A DNA stretch of 64,000 nt from Stenotrophomonas maltophilia (GCF_039555535.1 NZ_CP154630.1:3547001-3611000); one strand, 5' to 3'. Counted from the first letter of the stretch, positions 10,206-19,684 are shown. Notes: generated by a model not told the origin, from the letters alone. Translations and numbers: made by a program.

Positions 10206-11678
10206 ATGGCCAAAGCGCCGCTTGACCTGACCTCCGGCCCGATCGGCCGCAATCTCCTGTTGTTTTCGCTGCCGATCCTGGCGGGCAACATCGCGCAGTC
10301 GCTGAACGGCTCGGTGAATGCGGTGTGGGTGGGGCGCTTCCTCGGCGAAGCGGCACTGACCGCCACCGCGAACGCCAACAACATCATGTTCTTCCTGATC
10401 GGCTCGGTGTTCGGCTTCGGCATGGCCTCGACCATCCTGATCGGCCAGGCGATCGGCGCGCGCGACATCGCGCAGGCGCGGCGCGTAGTCGGCACCAGCG
10501 CCACCTTCTTCATCGGCCTGTCGGTGATCATCGCCATTGCCGGTTGGTTCATGGCGCACCCCTTGCTGGCGGCAATGGGTACGCCAGCCGCCTCGCTGCC
10601 GCTGGCCGAGGCCTACCTGCGGATCATCTTCCTGGCGATGCCAACGCTGTATGCGTTCGCCTTCCTCACCGCCGCGCTGCGTGGTGCCGGCGATTCGCGC
10701 ACGCCGTTCCGCTTCCTGATGGTCTCGGTGGCGCTGGACATCGTGCTGAACCCGGTGCTGATCTTCGGCATGGGGCCGTTCCCCGCGCTCGGCATTGCCG
10801 GTTCGGCCTGGGCCACCCTGGTCGCGCAGACGCTCTCGCTGGCCGGCCTGCTGCTGTACATGCGGCACAAGCGCCACACGCTGTGACTGGGCCGCGCCGA
10901 CATGCGCCTGTTCAAGCTCGACCTGACCATCCTCAAGGCACTGGTGCTCAAGGGCGTGCCGATGGGCCTGCAGATGGTGTTGATCTCGCTGTCGGTGATC
11001 CTGCTGATGACCATGGTCAATCAATACGGCACCGATACCGGCGCCGGTTATGGCGCCGCGCTGCAGCTGTGGAACTACCTGCAGATGCCGGCGATGGCGA
11101 TCGGTGCAGCGTGCTCGTCGATGGCCGCACAGAACGTCGGTGCGCAGCGCTGGGACCGTGTACGCGGCACTGCGCGCCAGGGCGTGCTGTTCAACTTCCT
11201 GCTGACCGGCGCACTGATCCTGCCACTGGTGGTGTTCGACCGGCAGCTGCTGGCGCTGTTCCTGCCTCCGGCCAGCCAGGCGCTGGACATCGCCCGCCAC
11301 CTCAATCACGTGGTGATCGGCTCGTTCCTGTTCTTCGGTGTCAGCTTCGTCATCTCCGGCGTGGTGCGCTCCACTGGCGCGGTGATTCCGCCGCTGCTGA
11401 TCCTGGCCGGTTCGCTGTGGGGCGTGCGTGTGCCGTTCGCCGAACTGCTGCAGCCGTACTGGGGCGCCGACGCGATCTGGTGGAGTTTCCCGGTCAGCTC
11501 GTTCGTGTCGATGCTGCTGTCGCTGGCGTATTACCGCTGGGGTGGCTGGCGCAAGGCGAAGATGATCGGCAAGCCCTCCCACGCCGAGGAACTGGCCACG
11601 CCGTCGGAGATTCCGGCTTGTCCGCCGTCGCCGGTGGCCGATCCGGACGCCGCGCTGGATGCCACTCCGCCGCGGTGA
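10206..11678 (+). pseudogene. MATE-family efflux transporter interrupted by an in-frame TGA
   Basis: The reading frame from ATG 10206 encodes the first six-helix half of a MATE multidrug/cation antiporter. It starts near SGPIGRNLLLFSLPILAGN and has the RGAGDSRTP loop typical of the family. Codon 227 is TGA (10884-10886). Translation in exactly the same frame then continues with a second intact six-helix half (from MRLFKLDL at 10902) to a TAG-free end at 11678, with a Pro-rich tail. The total would be about 490 codons, normal for MATE. One base change, for example TGG to TGA, explains the break; there is no frameshift. It may be a true nonsense allele, a read error, or a leaky stop. The two halves alone are unlikely to transport. 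Confidence 0.85.
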
Positions 11679-11718
11679 GGTGGGTGCGAACCGTTGGCCC
11701 GCACAGGCATGGCCCCCC

Positions 11719-11742
11719 AGCCAAGCGTGGGCTCGGCTCTAC
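11719..11742 (-). repeat. SMAG palindrome
   Basis: Inverted-orientation SMAG (AGCCAAGCGTGGGCTCGGCT then CTAC) in the gap between the MATE reading frame and the convergent DUF1801 gene. The stem is imperfect by one base. Confidence 0.65.
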
Positions 11743-11751
11743 GGGAAGCGG

Positions 11752-12159
11752 TCAGCGTTTCTTCTTTGCGGCGTTGAATTTCGCGGCTTCCCGCAACAAC
11801 GCCTTCAACGCCGCGGCATTGGGCATCGCACCTTCATGGATGTCGATCGCACGCCGCGTGTTGCCATCCAGGCTGGCGTTGAACAGGCCCTTCGGATCGG
11901 CCAGCGCCGCACCGTTGGCGAAGGTGAGCTTCACCGCCTGCTTGTAGGTCTCGCCGGTGCACAGGATGCCATTGTGCTCCCACACCGGCGTGCCACGCCA
12001 CTTCCAGGTTTCCTGCACGTCAGGCAACGCCTCATGGATCAATGCACGCACGCGGGCCAGCGTTTCGCCGCGCCAGTCGCCCAGCTCGGCGATGCGCGCA
12101 TCGATCAGTTCAGCCGCCGTGGTTCCGGCGTCGTCAGGGTTCGGCGCGTGCGTGGTCAT
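11752..12159 (-). CDS. DUF1801 domain protein
   Basis: A 135-residue cytoplasmic protein with the DUF1801 (YdhG-like) fold signature: an N-terminal helix, a TWKWRGTPVWEHNG strand region, and YKQAVKLTFANGAAL with a C-terminal DIHEG. The family's biochemical role is not established. It is followed on the same strand (upstream in transcription) by a second, divergent DUF1801 gene. The C-terminus is Lys-rich (AAKKKR). Confidence 0.8.
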   Translation of the reverse strand: MTTHAPNPDDAGTTAAELIDARIAELGDWRGETLARVRALIHEALPDVQETWKWRGTPVWEHNGILCTGETYKQAVKLTFANGAALADPKGLFNASLDGNTRRAIDIHEGAMPNAAALKALLREAAKFNAAKKKR

Positions 12160-12197
12160 CAGCGGTTCTCGTCGGCAAGGAGATCGTAACGGTGGAA

Positions 12198-12632
12198 TTA
12201 CATGCGTTCTCCAGGCAATGCGGCCGCCTGGCGCACCCAGTCGAGGAACTGTGCCTCATCCCGCACGCCATCCTGCTCAATGTGCAGGTAACGCGTATCG
12301 GCACTTTTGGACGGCTCCGGCGGCACCGGCCTCAGCGCGGCGCCGCGGAAGAACGCGACCTTTATGTAGCGGGTGAAGCAATGGAAGCTGAGGAACCAGC
12401 CTTCGCCCCTGGCCACCGAGTACATCGGCGAGTTCCACTTCACCGCCTTGTGCACGCCGGGTACGGCCTGTTCGATCAGCGCATCCAGCTGTTCGCCGAT
12501 CGGACGTTTCCAGTCCGGCATGGCGGCAATGTAGGCCTGCACCGGAGCATTGCCCTCGCCCTTGGCGATCTGCGGGTTGCCGCCGGACAGCAGTGTTGGG
12601 GCGGCGGAGGGTGCGGTTCGCTTGGCGGGCAT
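12198..12632 (-). CDS. DUF1801 domain protein (second copy)
   Basis: A 144-residue protein of the same DUF1801 family as its downstream neighbour but only distantly similar. It shows AVKWNSPMYSV, FLSFHCFTRYIKVAFFRGAAL and a C-terminal DEAQFLDWVRQAAALPG. It lies 38 bases upstream of the other copy in the same direction, which suggests a two-gene unit. Function unknown. Confidence 0.8.
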   Translation of the reverse strand: MPAKRTAPSAAPTLLSGGNPQIAKGEGNAPVQAYIAAMPDWKRPIGEQLDALIEQAVPGVHKAVKWNSPMYSVARGEGWFLSFHCFTRYIKVAFFRGAALRPVPPEPSKSADTRYLHIEQDGVRDEAQFLDWVRQAAALPGERM

Positions 12633-12712
12633 CGCACGGCACGTCCATCGGGATGATGCCGGCAGCCTAGCGCGACGCGCGCCTGCTGGTCACGGCGCGG
12701 TGCGCCATCAGC

Positions 12713-13093
12713 TCAGTCCGCCTGCCGCGCGCGGAACTGCCGCCAGTCCGGCAGCTTGCGGTGGCGGCGCAGCGAGCGCATCAGGGCCGCCATCACCACG
12801 CCGAACAGCGCGCCGGCCAACAGACCGGCCACCAGCAGCAGCGCCAGCGGGCGCTCGCTGCCCTGCCACAGCATCAGCCATATCAGCGCGGTCCAGAACA
12901 ACCCGAACAGCAGGCCCTGCACCAGCGCATTGATGCCGAAGCCGGCCAGGATCGGTGGCGGCAGCGCAATGCCCAGGCGCCATAGCAGGCGGTACAGCAG
13001 CGGCGCCGACTGCACGCGCGCCAGCCCCTTGCCGTCGAGGAAGCGCAACGCCGACTGGATCACGGCGGGATAGCGCGGATTGATGTCGTTCAT
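12713..13093 (-). CDS. Small inner-membrane protein (DUF6404-like)
   Basis: A 126-residue protein from ATG 13093. A soluble N-terminal stretch (about 1-45) is followed by two hydrophobic segments (about 50-72 and 77-100) and a basic Arg/His-rich cytoplasmic tail. The beginning (PRYPAVIQSALRFLDGKGL) resembles DUF6404 proteins, a family without known function. It lies immediately downstream of the rplS terminator. Confidence 0.6.
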   Translation of the reverse strand: MNDINPRYPAVIQSALRFLDGKGLARVQSAPLLYRLLWRLGIALPPPILAGFGINALVQGLLFGLFWTALIWLMLWQGSERPLALLLVAGLLAGALFGVVMAALMRSLRRHRKLPDWRQFRARQAD

Positions 13094-13120
13094 CACCTGA
13101 TCGTGGCCGATGCGATGCCG

Positions 13121-13151
13121 GAAACGCAAACGGCCACCCGAAGGTGGCCGT
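13121..13151 (-). terminator. Terminator of the rpsP-rimM-trmD-rplS operon
   Basis: A perfect 9-bp stem (13130-13138 / 13143-13151) closes a TTCG tetraloop on the minus strand and is followed there by TTTGCGTTTC. It lies 25 bases after the rplS stop. Confidence 0.85.
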
Positions 13152-13175
13152 CGCGGCAACAACCGAAGTTGTTTA

Positions 13176-13577
13176 TCAGGCCTTATCGGCCAGACGGGCA
13201 GCCTTGGCGGCAGCAGCGGCAGCCAGGTCTTCCTTGATGCGGGCAGCCTTGCCTTCCAGGCCACGCAGGTAGTACAGCTTGCCGGCGCGGACCTTACCAC
13301 GACGCTTCACTTCGACCGAGTCGATGATGGCGCTGTGGGTCTGGAAAACGCGCTCGACGCCGTAGCCGTGCGAGATCTTGCGGACGGTGAACGAGGAGTT
13401 CAGGCCGGCGTTCTTGGTGGCGATGACGACGCCTTCGTAGGCCTGCACGCGCTCGCGGCTGCCTTCCTTCACCTTCACGTTGACGACAACGGTGTCGCCC
13501 TGGCTGAACTTCGGCAGTTCACGGGTGATCTGGGCGGATTCGAATTCCGCGACGATGGACTTGTTCAGCTTGCTCAT
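13176..13577 (-). CDS. rplS: 50S ribosomal protein L19
   Basis: A 133-residue protein that sits at the 30S-50S interface. The conserved core [23 protein letters not shown] and the [22 protein letters not shown] block are present, with an Ala/Lys-rich C-terminal tail slightly longer than in E. coli. It is the last gene of the rpsP-rimM-trmD-rplS operon and is separated from trmD by about 150 bases with no recognisable signal. Confidence 0.97.
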   Translation of the reverse strand: MSKLNKSIVAEFESAQITRELPKFSQGDTVVVNVKVKEGSRERVQAYEGVVIATKNAGLNSSFTVRKISHGYGVERVFQTHSAIIDSVEVKRRGKVRAGKLYYLRGLEGKAARIKEDLAAAAAAKAARLADKA

Positions 13578-13731
13578 GGGTTACACCGATTCTTGTTCGG
13601 GTGGGCGTGTCGTGTCGACAACGTAGGCTCATGCAGTCACCGGACTGTGCTGCACGTTTGTTGTGGGTACTGCGCGCGCCGGCCGGGGCTGGCGGTAATT
13701 GGCCATGATAGCCGATAAAGCCGGCCCTGCG

Positions 13732-14490
13732 CTAGGGGTCGGCCTTCTGTCTCTGGGCTTGGCGGGCCTGTTCCAGCAGCTTGCGGTCAGCCTTGCCCAG
13801 CGCCTGTTCATCCAGCAGGTCCGGGCGCCGCTGGGCGGTACGGACCAGCGACTGCTGGCGGCGCCAGGCGGCGATGGCCGCATGGTTGCCCGAGCGCAGC
13901 ACGTCCGGCACGTCACCCAGCGGGTGCTGGGCCGGCTGGCTGTAGTGCGGGCAGTCGAGCAGGCCCAGGTCACCTTCGAAGCTGTCCTGGGCGGCCGATT
14001 CAGCGTCGTTCAGCGCCCCGTCCTGCAGGCGGGCCACGGCGTCGATGATCACTGCCGCACCCAGTTCGCCGCCAGACAGCACGTAGTCGCCGAGGGAAAT
14101 CTCCTCGTCGACATTGGCCTCCAGGAAACGCTCGTCGATGCCTTCATAACGGCCGCAGAGCAGGACCATGCGCGGCAATGCCGCCAGTTCCCGCACCTTG
14201 GCCTGGGTCAACGGCGCCCCCTGCGGGCTGAGGTAAATCACCCGCGCCGGGGTCGGATCAGCGTCGCGGATCGCCTGCAGGCAGGCCTGCAGCGGCTCGA
14301 TCAGCATCACCATGCCCGGGCCACCGCCGAACGGACGGTCGTCCACCCGGCGGTAGTTGCCTTCGGCGTAATCACGGGGATTCCAGCCATGCAGGCTGAA
14401 CAACCCCTTCTCCTGCGCGCGCCCGACCACGCCCAGTCCGGCGGACTGGGCGAGGAACTCGGGGAACAGGGTGATGACGTCGAAACGCAT
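13732..14490 (-). CDS. trmD: tRNA (guanine37-N1)-methyltransferase
   Basis: The SPOUT-class enzyme that makes m1G37 in tRNAs reading CNN-type codons and prevents +1 frameshifting. It has 252 residues from ATG 14490, chosen because [11 protein letters not shown] aligns with the family start; a GTG two codons earlier is possible. The trefoil-knot SAM site shows [24 protein letters not shown] and [14 protein letters not shown]. The start is 8 bases after the rimM stop, which suggests translational coupling. Confidence 0.96.
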   Translation of the reverse strand: MRFDVITLFPEFLAQSAGLGVVGRAQEKGLFSLHGWNPRDYAEGNYRRVDDRPFGGGPGMVMLIEPLQACLQAIRDADPTPARVIYLSPQGAPLTQAKVRELAALPRMVLLCGRYEGIDERFLEANVDEEISLGDYVLSGGELGAAVIIDAVARLQDGALNDAESAAQDSFEGDLGLLDCPHYSQPAQHPLGDVPDVLRSGNHAAIAAWRRQQSLVRTAQRRPDLLDEQALGKADRKLLEQARQAQRQKADP

Positions 14491-14498
14491 GCTCACAC

Positions 14499-15011
14499 TC
14501 AGAACTCGGGATCCCAGTCGACCACGACCAGGTTGGCCTCGAAGTCGACCGATTTGACGAAGTCCGGCTGCACGAACGGAATCATCCGCTCGCGGTCACC
14601 CCGGACCACCACCACGTCATTGGCGCCGGTGCTGAACAGGTGCGAGACCTGGCCCAGGGCAACGCCCTCGGTGGTCTTCACATCCAGGCCTTCCAGGTCC
14701 ACCCAGTAATACTCATCGGGCTTCGGCGGCGGCAGGGCACTGCGGGCCACGTAGATCTCGGTGCCGCGCATCGCTTCGACCGCATCACGGTCCTCGACAC
14801 CGGGGAAACGGGCGACCAGGTGCTTGCCGCTGTCGCGGCCACGCACACCTTCAATCGTGGTTTCCACGCCGGACGGGCTGCGCACGATCCACGGCTGGTA
14901 ACGGAAAATGGCGGAACGTGGCTCGGTCCAGGACTCGAGCTTGATCTCGCCGCGCACACCAAAAGCGCCGACAACCCTGCCCAGCAGGATGCGGCGCTCG
15001 ATATCTTTCAT
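14499..15011 (-). CDS. rimM: 16S rRNA processing protein RimM
   Basis: A 170-residue maturation factor of the 30S head that binds S19. The N-terminal beta-barrel ([19 protein letters not shown]) and C-terminal PRC-barrel ([11 protein letters not shown] ... [15 protein letters not shown]) are both complete. ATG 15011 is chosen because the family begins at this point; the longer upstream frame overlaps the intercistronic hairpin and is not coding. Confidence 0.95.
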   Translation of the reverse strand: MKDIERRILLGRVVGAFGVRGEIKLESWTEPRSAIFRYQPWIVRSPSGVETTIEGVRGRDSGKHLVARFPGVEDRDAVEAMRGTEIYVARSALPPPKPDEYYWVDLEGLDVKTTEGVALGQVSHLFSTGANDVVVVRGDRERMIPFVQPDFVKSVDFEANLVVVDWDPEF

Positions 15012-15026
15012 CTGCTTCAACCAAGA

Positions 15027-15048
15027 GGGCCACGCCGAAGCGTGGCCC
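15027..15048 (-). other. Intercistronic TTCG hairpin between rpsP and rimM
   Basis: A perfect 9-bp stem GGGCCACGC / GCGTGGCCC with a TTCG tetraloop (read on the minus strand) fills most of the 44-base rpsP-rimM gap. What follows (TCTTGGTTG) is too poor in T for a full terminator. It could be an attenuator or an mRNA processing block that lets rpsP be made in excess over rimM and trmD. Confidence 0.6.
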
Positions 15049-15055
15049 GTCAGGA

Positions 15056-15316
15056 TCAGGCCGCAGCGGCCTGGGACTTGGTCGCTTCCTTGATCAGGTT
15101 GCGGACCTTGTCGGTCGGCTGGGCGCCGTTCTTGACCCAATGGTCAACGCGGGCCAGGTCCAGCTCGATGCGCTTCTCGCCGCCCTGGGCGACCGGGTTG
15201 TAGAAACCAACGCGCTCGATGTTGCGGCCGTCGCGCGCGCTGCGCACGTCGGTGACGATGATGTGGTAGAACGGACGCTTCTTGGCGCCGCCGCGGGTCA
15301 GTCGAATCTTGACCAT
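15056..15316 (-). CDS. rpsP: 30S ribosomal protein S16
   Basis: An 86-residue 30S assembly protein starting [19 protein letters not shown], with the family's [12 protein letters not shown] motif and an Ala-rich tail. It is the first gene of the operon. A good sigma70 promoter lies about 50 bases upstream. Confidence 0.97.
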   Translation of the reverse strand: MVKIRLTRGGAKKRPFYHIIVTDVRSARDGRNIERVGFYNPVAQGGEKRIELDLARVDHWVKNGAQPTDKVRNLIKEATKSQAAAA

Positions 15317-15364
15317 GGTGTTTTTCCTATTGCCCAGTCGCCAGGATGGCGAGGTAAGCGGGCG

Positions 15365-15393
15365 ATTATAGCGGCAGAGCCCGGCCGAGCCAA
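15365..15393 (-). promoter_or_regulatory. Sigma70-type promoter of the rpsP operon
   Basis: On the minus strand, TTGGCT (15393-15388) and a consensus TATAAT (15370-15365) are separated by 17 bp and lie about 50 bases upstream of the rpsP start. Confidence 0.65.
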
Positions 15394-15411
15394 CCCCAGG
15401 GGTGAACTCCC

Positions 15412-15450
15412 GGGGTCAGATCCCTTTTGCGCCGCAAAAGGGATCACCCC
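15412..15450 (+). repeat. GGGGTCAG-family palindrome overlapping the end of pabC
   Basis: Two 13-bp arms, GATCCCTTTTGCG (15419-15431) and its complement (15433-15445), are flanked by GGGGTCA and CACCCC. It is a member of the same family as the repeats near 28.4, 58.06 and 63.9 kb. The TGA stop of the aminotransferase gene lies inside the right arm. Confidence 0.8.
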
Positions 15451-16226
15451 AATCTGTCCCAAGGCACCGCCGCCAGCACCGCCCTTCCCTGTTCAGCCAA
15501 GGCCTGCGAGCCGGGCAGGACATGCCCGTCGATGGCCTCCAGCGCCCACAGGCCGCTGGCGTTGCAGGCGAAGGCGGCCTTCACACCGGCCAGATCCGCC
15601 AGCTGCAGAGGCTGCGTGGCCTGCGGGCCCGGCCAGTGCCTCTTCAGCAGCGCCTCGGCCGTACCGCGCAGGGCCGGCGCCTGCGGCCAGAGCAACCGTT
15701 CACCATCGTGCACAGCCAGGTTCCAGGTGCTGCCTTCACTCACGTCGCCCTCGGCGGTCACGAACAGCACATCGTCGAATCCTTCCGCCATCGCCGCGCG
15801 ACGCTCGGCGAACAGGCCAAAGGTGCCCACATGCTTGAGCTGCGGCAGTTCACGCTGCCAGGCCACGCTTCGCACGCGCTTTGAGGCGGTCAGCGTCACC
15901 GGCGCGGACACCGCCACCAGCACGTCCACCTGCACCGCCGCGAGCGGGTTTCGGAAATCGAAGCGACGCGAGTACACCGTCACCCGCAGCGAGGCATCGC
16001 CCAGGCCGGCCTGCCGCAGCGCCTGCGCCATCCAACCCCGCACCTGCGCCGTATCCAGCTCGCTGCCGAACAGTTCGCGCGTGGCCTGCGACAGCCGCGC
16101 CAGATGCAGGTCCAGTCCCTGCACGGCGTGGTCGCGCACCTGCAGCGAAGTGAAGTGGCCGTAGTTCACCAGCGCCGGCAGCAGATCCTCGACCTGTGCC
16201 GGCAGGCCGTTACAGGTCAGCGTCAT
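15444..16226 (-). CDS. pabC: Class IV PLP aminotransferase / aminodeoxychorismate lyase-like
   Basis: A 260-residue fold-type IV PLP enzyme. ATG 16226 overlaps the nitronate monooxygenase stop (ATGA). The likely PLP lysine is in LPQLKHVG, and the family's [18 protein letters not shown] and [21 protein letters not shown] segments follow. PabC releases pyruvate from aminodeoxychorismate to give p-aminobenzoate for folate. D-amino-acid or branched-chain aminotransferases share the fold, so the exact substrate is inferred. The last codon and stop are contributed by an intergenic palindrome. Confidence 0.75.
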   Translation of the reverse strand: MTLTCNGLPAQVEDLLPALVNYGHFTSLQVRDHAVQGLDLHLARLSQATRELFGSELDTAQVRGWMAQALRQAGLGDASLRVTVYSRRFDFRNPLAAVQVDVLVAVSAPVTLTASKRVRSVAWQRELPQLKHVGTFGLFAERRAAMAEGFDDVLFVTAEGDVSEGSTWNLAVHDGERLLWPQAPALRGTAEALLKRHWPGPQATQPLQLADLAGVKAAFACNASGLWALEAIDGHVLPGSQALAEQGRAVLAAVPWDRLG

Positions 16227-17299
16227 CGCAGCAGTGCCTGCGCCTGTTCCCACATGCCGCGCAGCACGTCGGCGGCCGGCTGTGCCGGCGCCATCCACGC
16301 CGACTGCCCGGCCCAGGCCTGCATCGCCGCCAGGCGGTTTTCCTGCGCAGCCTGCTTGCGCATCGGCGCGGTCAGGCCGCGCTGCACCGGATACGGACGC
16401 GGCGCCGGGGCGCCTTCCGCAGCGGCCGCGCGTACATAGGGTGTCGCCAGGCCGCGGCCCAGGCGGCCACTGAAGGCGCGGGTCGGCCAGGTATCTTCCG
16501 GTTCGCTGGCGGCCAGCCCATCGGCCCACGCCGAGGCGATCGCCGCTTCGGGCGTGCGCAGGAAGGCGGTGCCGATCTGCACGGCGCTGGCCCCCAGGGT
16601 GAGTGCGGCCGCGATGCCACGGCCATCGGCGATACCGCCAGCGGCAATCACTGGAATCTGCAGGTGATCGGCCAGGCGCGGCAGCAACGCGAACAGGCCG
16701 ACCAGCTGGCGCTCGGCCATTGCCGGATCGAACGCACCGCGATGGCCACCGGCCTCCATGCCCTGCGCCACCACCGCGTCCGCACCGGCGTCCTGTGCGG
16801 CACGCGCTTCGGACAGCGTAGTCGCACAGGCGATCCAGGCAATGCCGGCGTCCTTCAGCTGCTGCACGTGGCGCGGCAGCAACACGCCCATGATGGTCGA
16901 GGCCACCGCCGGGCGCGCGGCCAGCAGTGCGGCGAACTGTTCTTCGAAGTCGGCGGGCGTGGCATCGGCGGCGCTGGCCGGCACGTCCGGGCCCCACTGC
17001 GCCAGGAAAGCGCGGCTGGCGGCCTCGGCGGCAACGTCACGGGTAGGTACGGGGTCCGGCACCCACAGGTTCACCTGCGCCGGGCCGGTGGAGGTCGCGC
17101 GGAAGTCCTCCATCCAACGACCGATATCGGCCGATGACGACAGCACCGCGCCCATTGCCCCCATGCTGCCGGCATTGGCCAGCGCGGCCGACAACGGTAC
17201 CGGGCAGGCGCCGGCCATAGGTGCCAGCAGGATCGGAAGCTGCAATGAAAAACGCCGACAGAAGGTGTCGGCGCGTTCAAGAATCGGCGATGCGTTCAC
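16223..17299 (-). CDS. Nitronate monooxygenase (2-nitropropane dioxygenase family)
   Basis: A 358-residue FMN-dependent TIM-barrel enzyme oxidising alkyl nitronates such as propionate-3-nitronate. Seen are the [10 protein letters not shown] start of the barrel, the class I signature [10 protein letters not shown] with its catalytic His, and phosphate-binding loops [16 protein letters not shown] and [12 protein letters not shown]. It is translationally coupled (ATGA) to the following pabC-like gene, an unusual pairing whose logic is unclear. It may be an enoyl-ACP reductase-like homologue, but the GGHRG box favours nitronate monooxygenase. Confidence 0.85.
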   Translation of the reverse strand: MNASPILERADTFCRRFSLQLPILLAPMAGACPVPLSAALANAGSMGAMGAVLSSSADIGRWMEDFRATSTGPAQVNLWVPDPVPTRDVAAEAASRAFLAQWGPDVPASAADATPADFEEQFAALLAARPAVASTIMGVLLPRHVQQLKDAGIAWIACATTLSEARAAQDAGADAVVAQGMEAGGHRGAFDPAMAERQLVGLFALLPRLADHLQIPVIAAGGIADGRGIAAALTLGASAVQIGTAFLRTPEAAIASAWADGLAASEPEDTWPTRAFSGRLGRGLATPYVRAAAAEGAPAPRPYPVQRGLTAPMRKQAAQENRLAAMQAWAGQSAWMAPAQPAADVLRGMWEQAQALLR

Positions 17300-17390
17300 G
17301 CGACATACCCGTTGGAGAAGTCGCCGCCCAGCATACGCCAGTCATTGTGACCGGGGCCGGATCGCAATGCGCGCCGGCCCCGTCGCTGCA

Positions 17391-18767
17391 TCAACGGAAC
17401 GGCATGCCACGGCCGCCCATGGCACCCATCATGCCCTTCATGCTCCGCAGCATGCCCTTCATGCCGCCGCCGGCCATCTTGCTCATCATCTTTTCCATCT
17501 GCATGTACTGCTTCATCAGCTTGTTGACGTCGGCCGGGGTCACGCCCGAGCCCTTGGCGATGCGCGCGCGGCGCGAGCCATTGAGCAGGTTCGGGTTGCG
17601 CCGTTCCTTCTTGGTCATCGAGCCGATGATGGCGATCATGCGCGGCACTTCCTTGCCCTGGCTGACCTGCTGCTTCAGATGGTCGGGGATGTTGCCCAGG
17701 CCCGGCAGCTTGTCCATCAGGCCGCCAATGCCGCCCATGTTCTGCATCTGCTCCAGCTGGTCACGCATGTCGTTCAGGTCGAACTTCTTGCCCTTGGCGA
17801 CCTTCTCGGCCAGCTTGGCGGCCTTGTCCTTGTCGACCTGCTGCTCGACCTGCTCGACCAGCGACAGCACGTCGCCCATGTCCAGGATGCGGCTGGCGAT
17901 ACGGTCCGGATGGAACACATCCAGGCCTTCCGGCTTTTCGCTGACACCGACGAACTTGATCGGCTTGCCGGTGATGTAGCGCACGCTCAGCGCGGCACCG
18001 CCACGGGCGTCACCGTCGGTCTTGGTCAGCACCACGCCGGTCAGCGGCAGCGCGTCGCCGAAGGCCTTGGCGGTGTTGGCCGCGTCCTGGCCGGTCATGG
18101 CGTCGACCACGAACAGGGTTTCGGCCGGGTTCACCGCCGCGTGCAGGGCCTTGATCTCGGCCATCATCGCTTCGTCGATGGCCAGGCGGCCGGCGGTATC
18201 GACCAGCAGTACATCCACGAACGACTTGCGCGCATCGTCGATGGCGGCGCGGACGATGGCTTCCGGCTTCTGGTCGGCGCTGGACGGGAAGAACAGCACG
18301 CCCACCTGCTCGGCCAGGGTCTTCAGCTGCTCGATCGCGGCCGGACGGTACACGTCGGCCGAGACCACCATCACCTTCTTCTTGCGCTTTTCCTTCAGGT
18401 GCTTGGCCAGCTTGCCCACGGTGGTGGTCTTGCCGGCGCCCTGCAGGCCCGCCATCAGGATGATGGCCGGGGCCGGAACATTCAGGTTCAGGTCGCTGGC
18501 TTCAGCACCCATCACCGCGGTCAGCTCGTCGCGCACGACCTTGATCAGGGCTTGGCCCGGGGTCAGCGACTTCAGCACTTCCTGGCCGACCGCGCGCACC
18601 TTGATGCGCTCGATCAGGGCCTGCACCACCGGCAGTGCGACGTCGGCTTCAAGCAGCGCGATGCGGACCTCGCGGGTCGCCTCGCGGATGTTCTCCTCGG
18701 TCAGGCGGCCACGGCCACGCAGGCGCTCGATGGTGCCGGAAAGGCGCTGGGTCAGGGACTCGAACAT
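17391..18767 (-). CDS. ffh: Signal recognition particle GTPase Ffh
   Basis: The protein part of SRP that binds signal sequences and 4.5S RNA and docks with FtsY. It has 458 residues from ATG 18767. An N-domain (about 1-85) precedes the G-domain with GLQGAGKT (107-114), DTAGR and TKTDGDARGG. The C-terminal Met-rich M-domain (about 330 on) ends in a stretch packed with Met and Gly. A frame extended to 18896 has no support. A TATACT -10-like box sits at 18814-18809 on its strand, without a clear -35. Convergent neighbours are absent; it is followed 91 bases later by the nitronate monooxygenase. Confidence 0.96.
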   Translation of the reverse strand: MFESLTQRLSGTIERLRGRGRLTEENIREATREVRIALLEADVALPVVQALIERIKVRAVGQEVLKSLTPGQALIKVVRDELTAVMGAEASDLNLNVPAPAIILMAGLQGAGKTTTVGKLAKHLKEKRKKKVMVVSADVYRPAAIEQLKTLAEQVGVLFFPSSADQKPEAIVRAAIDDARKSFVDVLLVDTAGRLAIDEAMMAEIKALHAAVNPAETLFVVDAMTGQDAANTAKAFGDALPLTGVVLTKTDGDARGGAALSVRYITGKPIKFVGVSEKPEGLDVFHPDRIASRILDMGDVLSLVEQVEQQVDKDKAAKLAEKVAKGKKFDLNDMRDQLEQMQNMGGIGGLMDKLPGLGNIPDHLKQQVSQGKEVPRMIAIIGSMTKKERRNPNLLNGSRRARIAKGSGVTPADVNKLMKQYMQMEKMMSKMAGGGMKGMLRSMKGMMGAMGGRGMPFR

Positions 18768-18889
18768 GCGGCGCAACCTGTCTGAAAGCGGGGGACAATA
18801 AGGCAGACAGTATAACGGGTCCGCCCCTGCCCCCGGGCTGCGACGCTGCGGCCGTCGCCACCACCGCGGGGGTATGCGAAACTGCAACG

Positions 18890-19684
18890 ATGACAATCGT
18901 TCTCATCGCCGTCCTGCTGTACCTGGCTGCCAGTGCCCTGCTGGTGCGCGCGCTCGGCCGCGATGGAACCCCTGGCGCGCCCACCTGGCTGTGGCCGGCC
19001 CTGCCGGCGATGCTGCTGCATGGCAGCTACCACGTGTTGATCGCAATGCGCACCAACGGCGGCCCGGACATGCACTTCTTCGCCGCGCTGTCGCTGGTCG
19101 GCCTGGGCATGGCCTGGCTGACCTCGCTGGTCGGCGCGCGCGGGCGGATGTCGGCGCTGGGCGTGGTCGTGTTCCCGCTGGCCGGGGTGCTGCTGCTGGC
19201 CTACCACGGCTACGGCCACGAACCGAGCAAGGTGCTGGGCTGGCGCCTGGCCAGTCATGCCTGGCTGGCACTGCTGGCCTACGCGACGCTGAGCATCGCC
19301 GCGCTGCTGGCGATCATGCTGTGGCTGCAGGAGCGTGCATTGCGCCGTCGTGAGTTCCGCCCGTGGCTGCGCGCACTGCCGCCGCTGGCCGACCTCGAAT
19401 CCCTGCTGTTCCGGGTAATCACCGTCGGCTTCGCGCTGCTCACCCTGACCCTGGTCACCGGCGTGCTGTTCGTCGATGACCTGCTGGCGCAGAAGCTGGT
19501 GCACAAGACCGTGCTGAGCGTGTTGTCATGGATCGTATTCGGCGTGTTGCTGATCGGCCGCCGTCGCTACGGCTGGCGCGGCATGAAGGCGGTGCATTGG
19601 ACGCTGGCGGCGATGCTGTTGCTGCTGCTGGCGTTCTTCGGCAGCCAGTTCGTGATCGAACTGGTGTTTGGGCATACGCGGTAG
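18890..19684 (+). CDS. ypjD: CcsA/YpjD-type cytochrome c assembly membrane protein
   Basis: A 264-residue inner-membrane protein with eight or so hydrophobic helices. It resembles the CcsA/CcmC/HemX superfamily as found next to ffh in many gammaproteobacteria (E. coli YpjD). Conserved His residues are visible in MLLHGSYH, LAYHGYGHE, WRLASHAWLALLAY and LVHKTVLSVLSW. These match the haem-handling histidines of the family, but a WWD haem-binding motif is not evident. It is divergent from ffh. The TAG stop is part of the GTAG start of a SMAG repeat. Confidence 0.8.
   Translation: MTIVLIAVLLYLAASALLVRALGRDGTPGAPTWLWPALPAMLLHGSYHVLIAMRTNGGPDMHFFAALSLVGLGMAWLTSLVGARGRMSALGVVVFPLAGVLLLAYHGYGHEPSKVLGWRLASHAWLALLAYATLSIAALLAIMLWLQERALRRREFRPWLRALPPLADLESLLFRVITVGFALLTLTLVTGVLFVDDLLAQKLVHKTVLSVLSWIVFGVLLIGRRRYGWRGMKAVHWTLAAMLLLLLAFFGSQFVIELVFGHTR

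Noticed and set aside
15444..16997. Apparent 517-residue fusion upstream of the pabC-like domain
   Set aside because: The extra N-terminal part lies out of frame within the nitronate monooxygenase gene. A proper ATG at 16226 overlaps that gene's stop.
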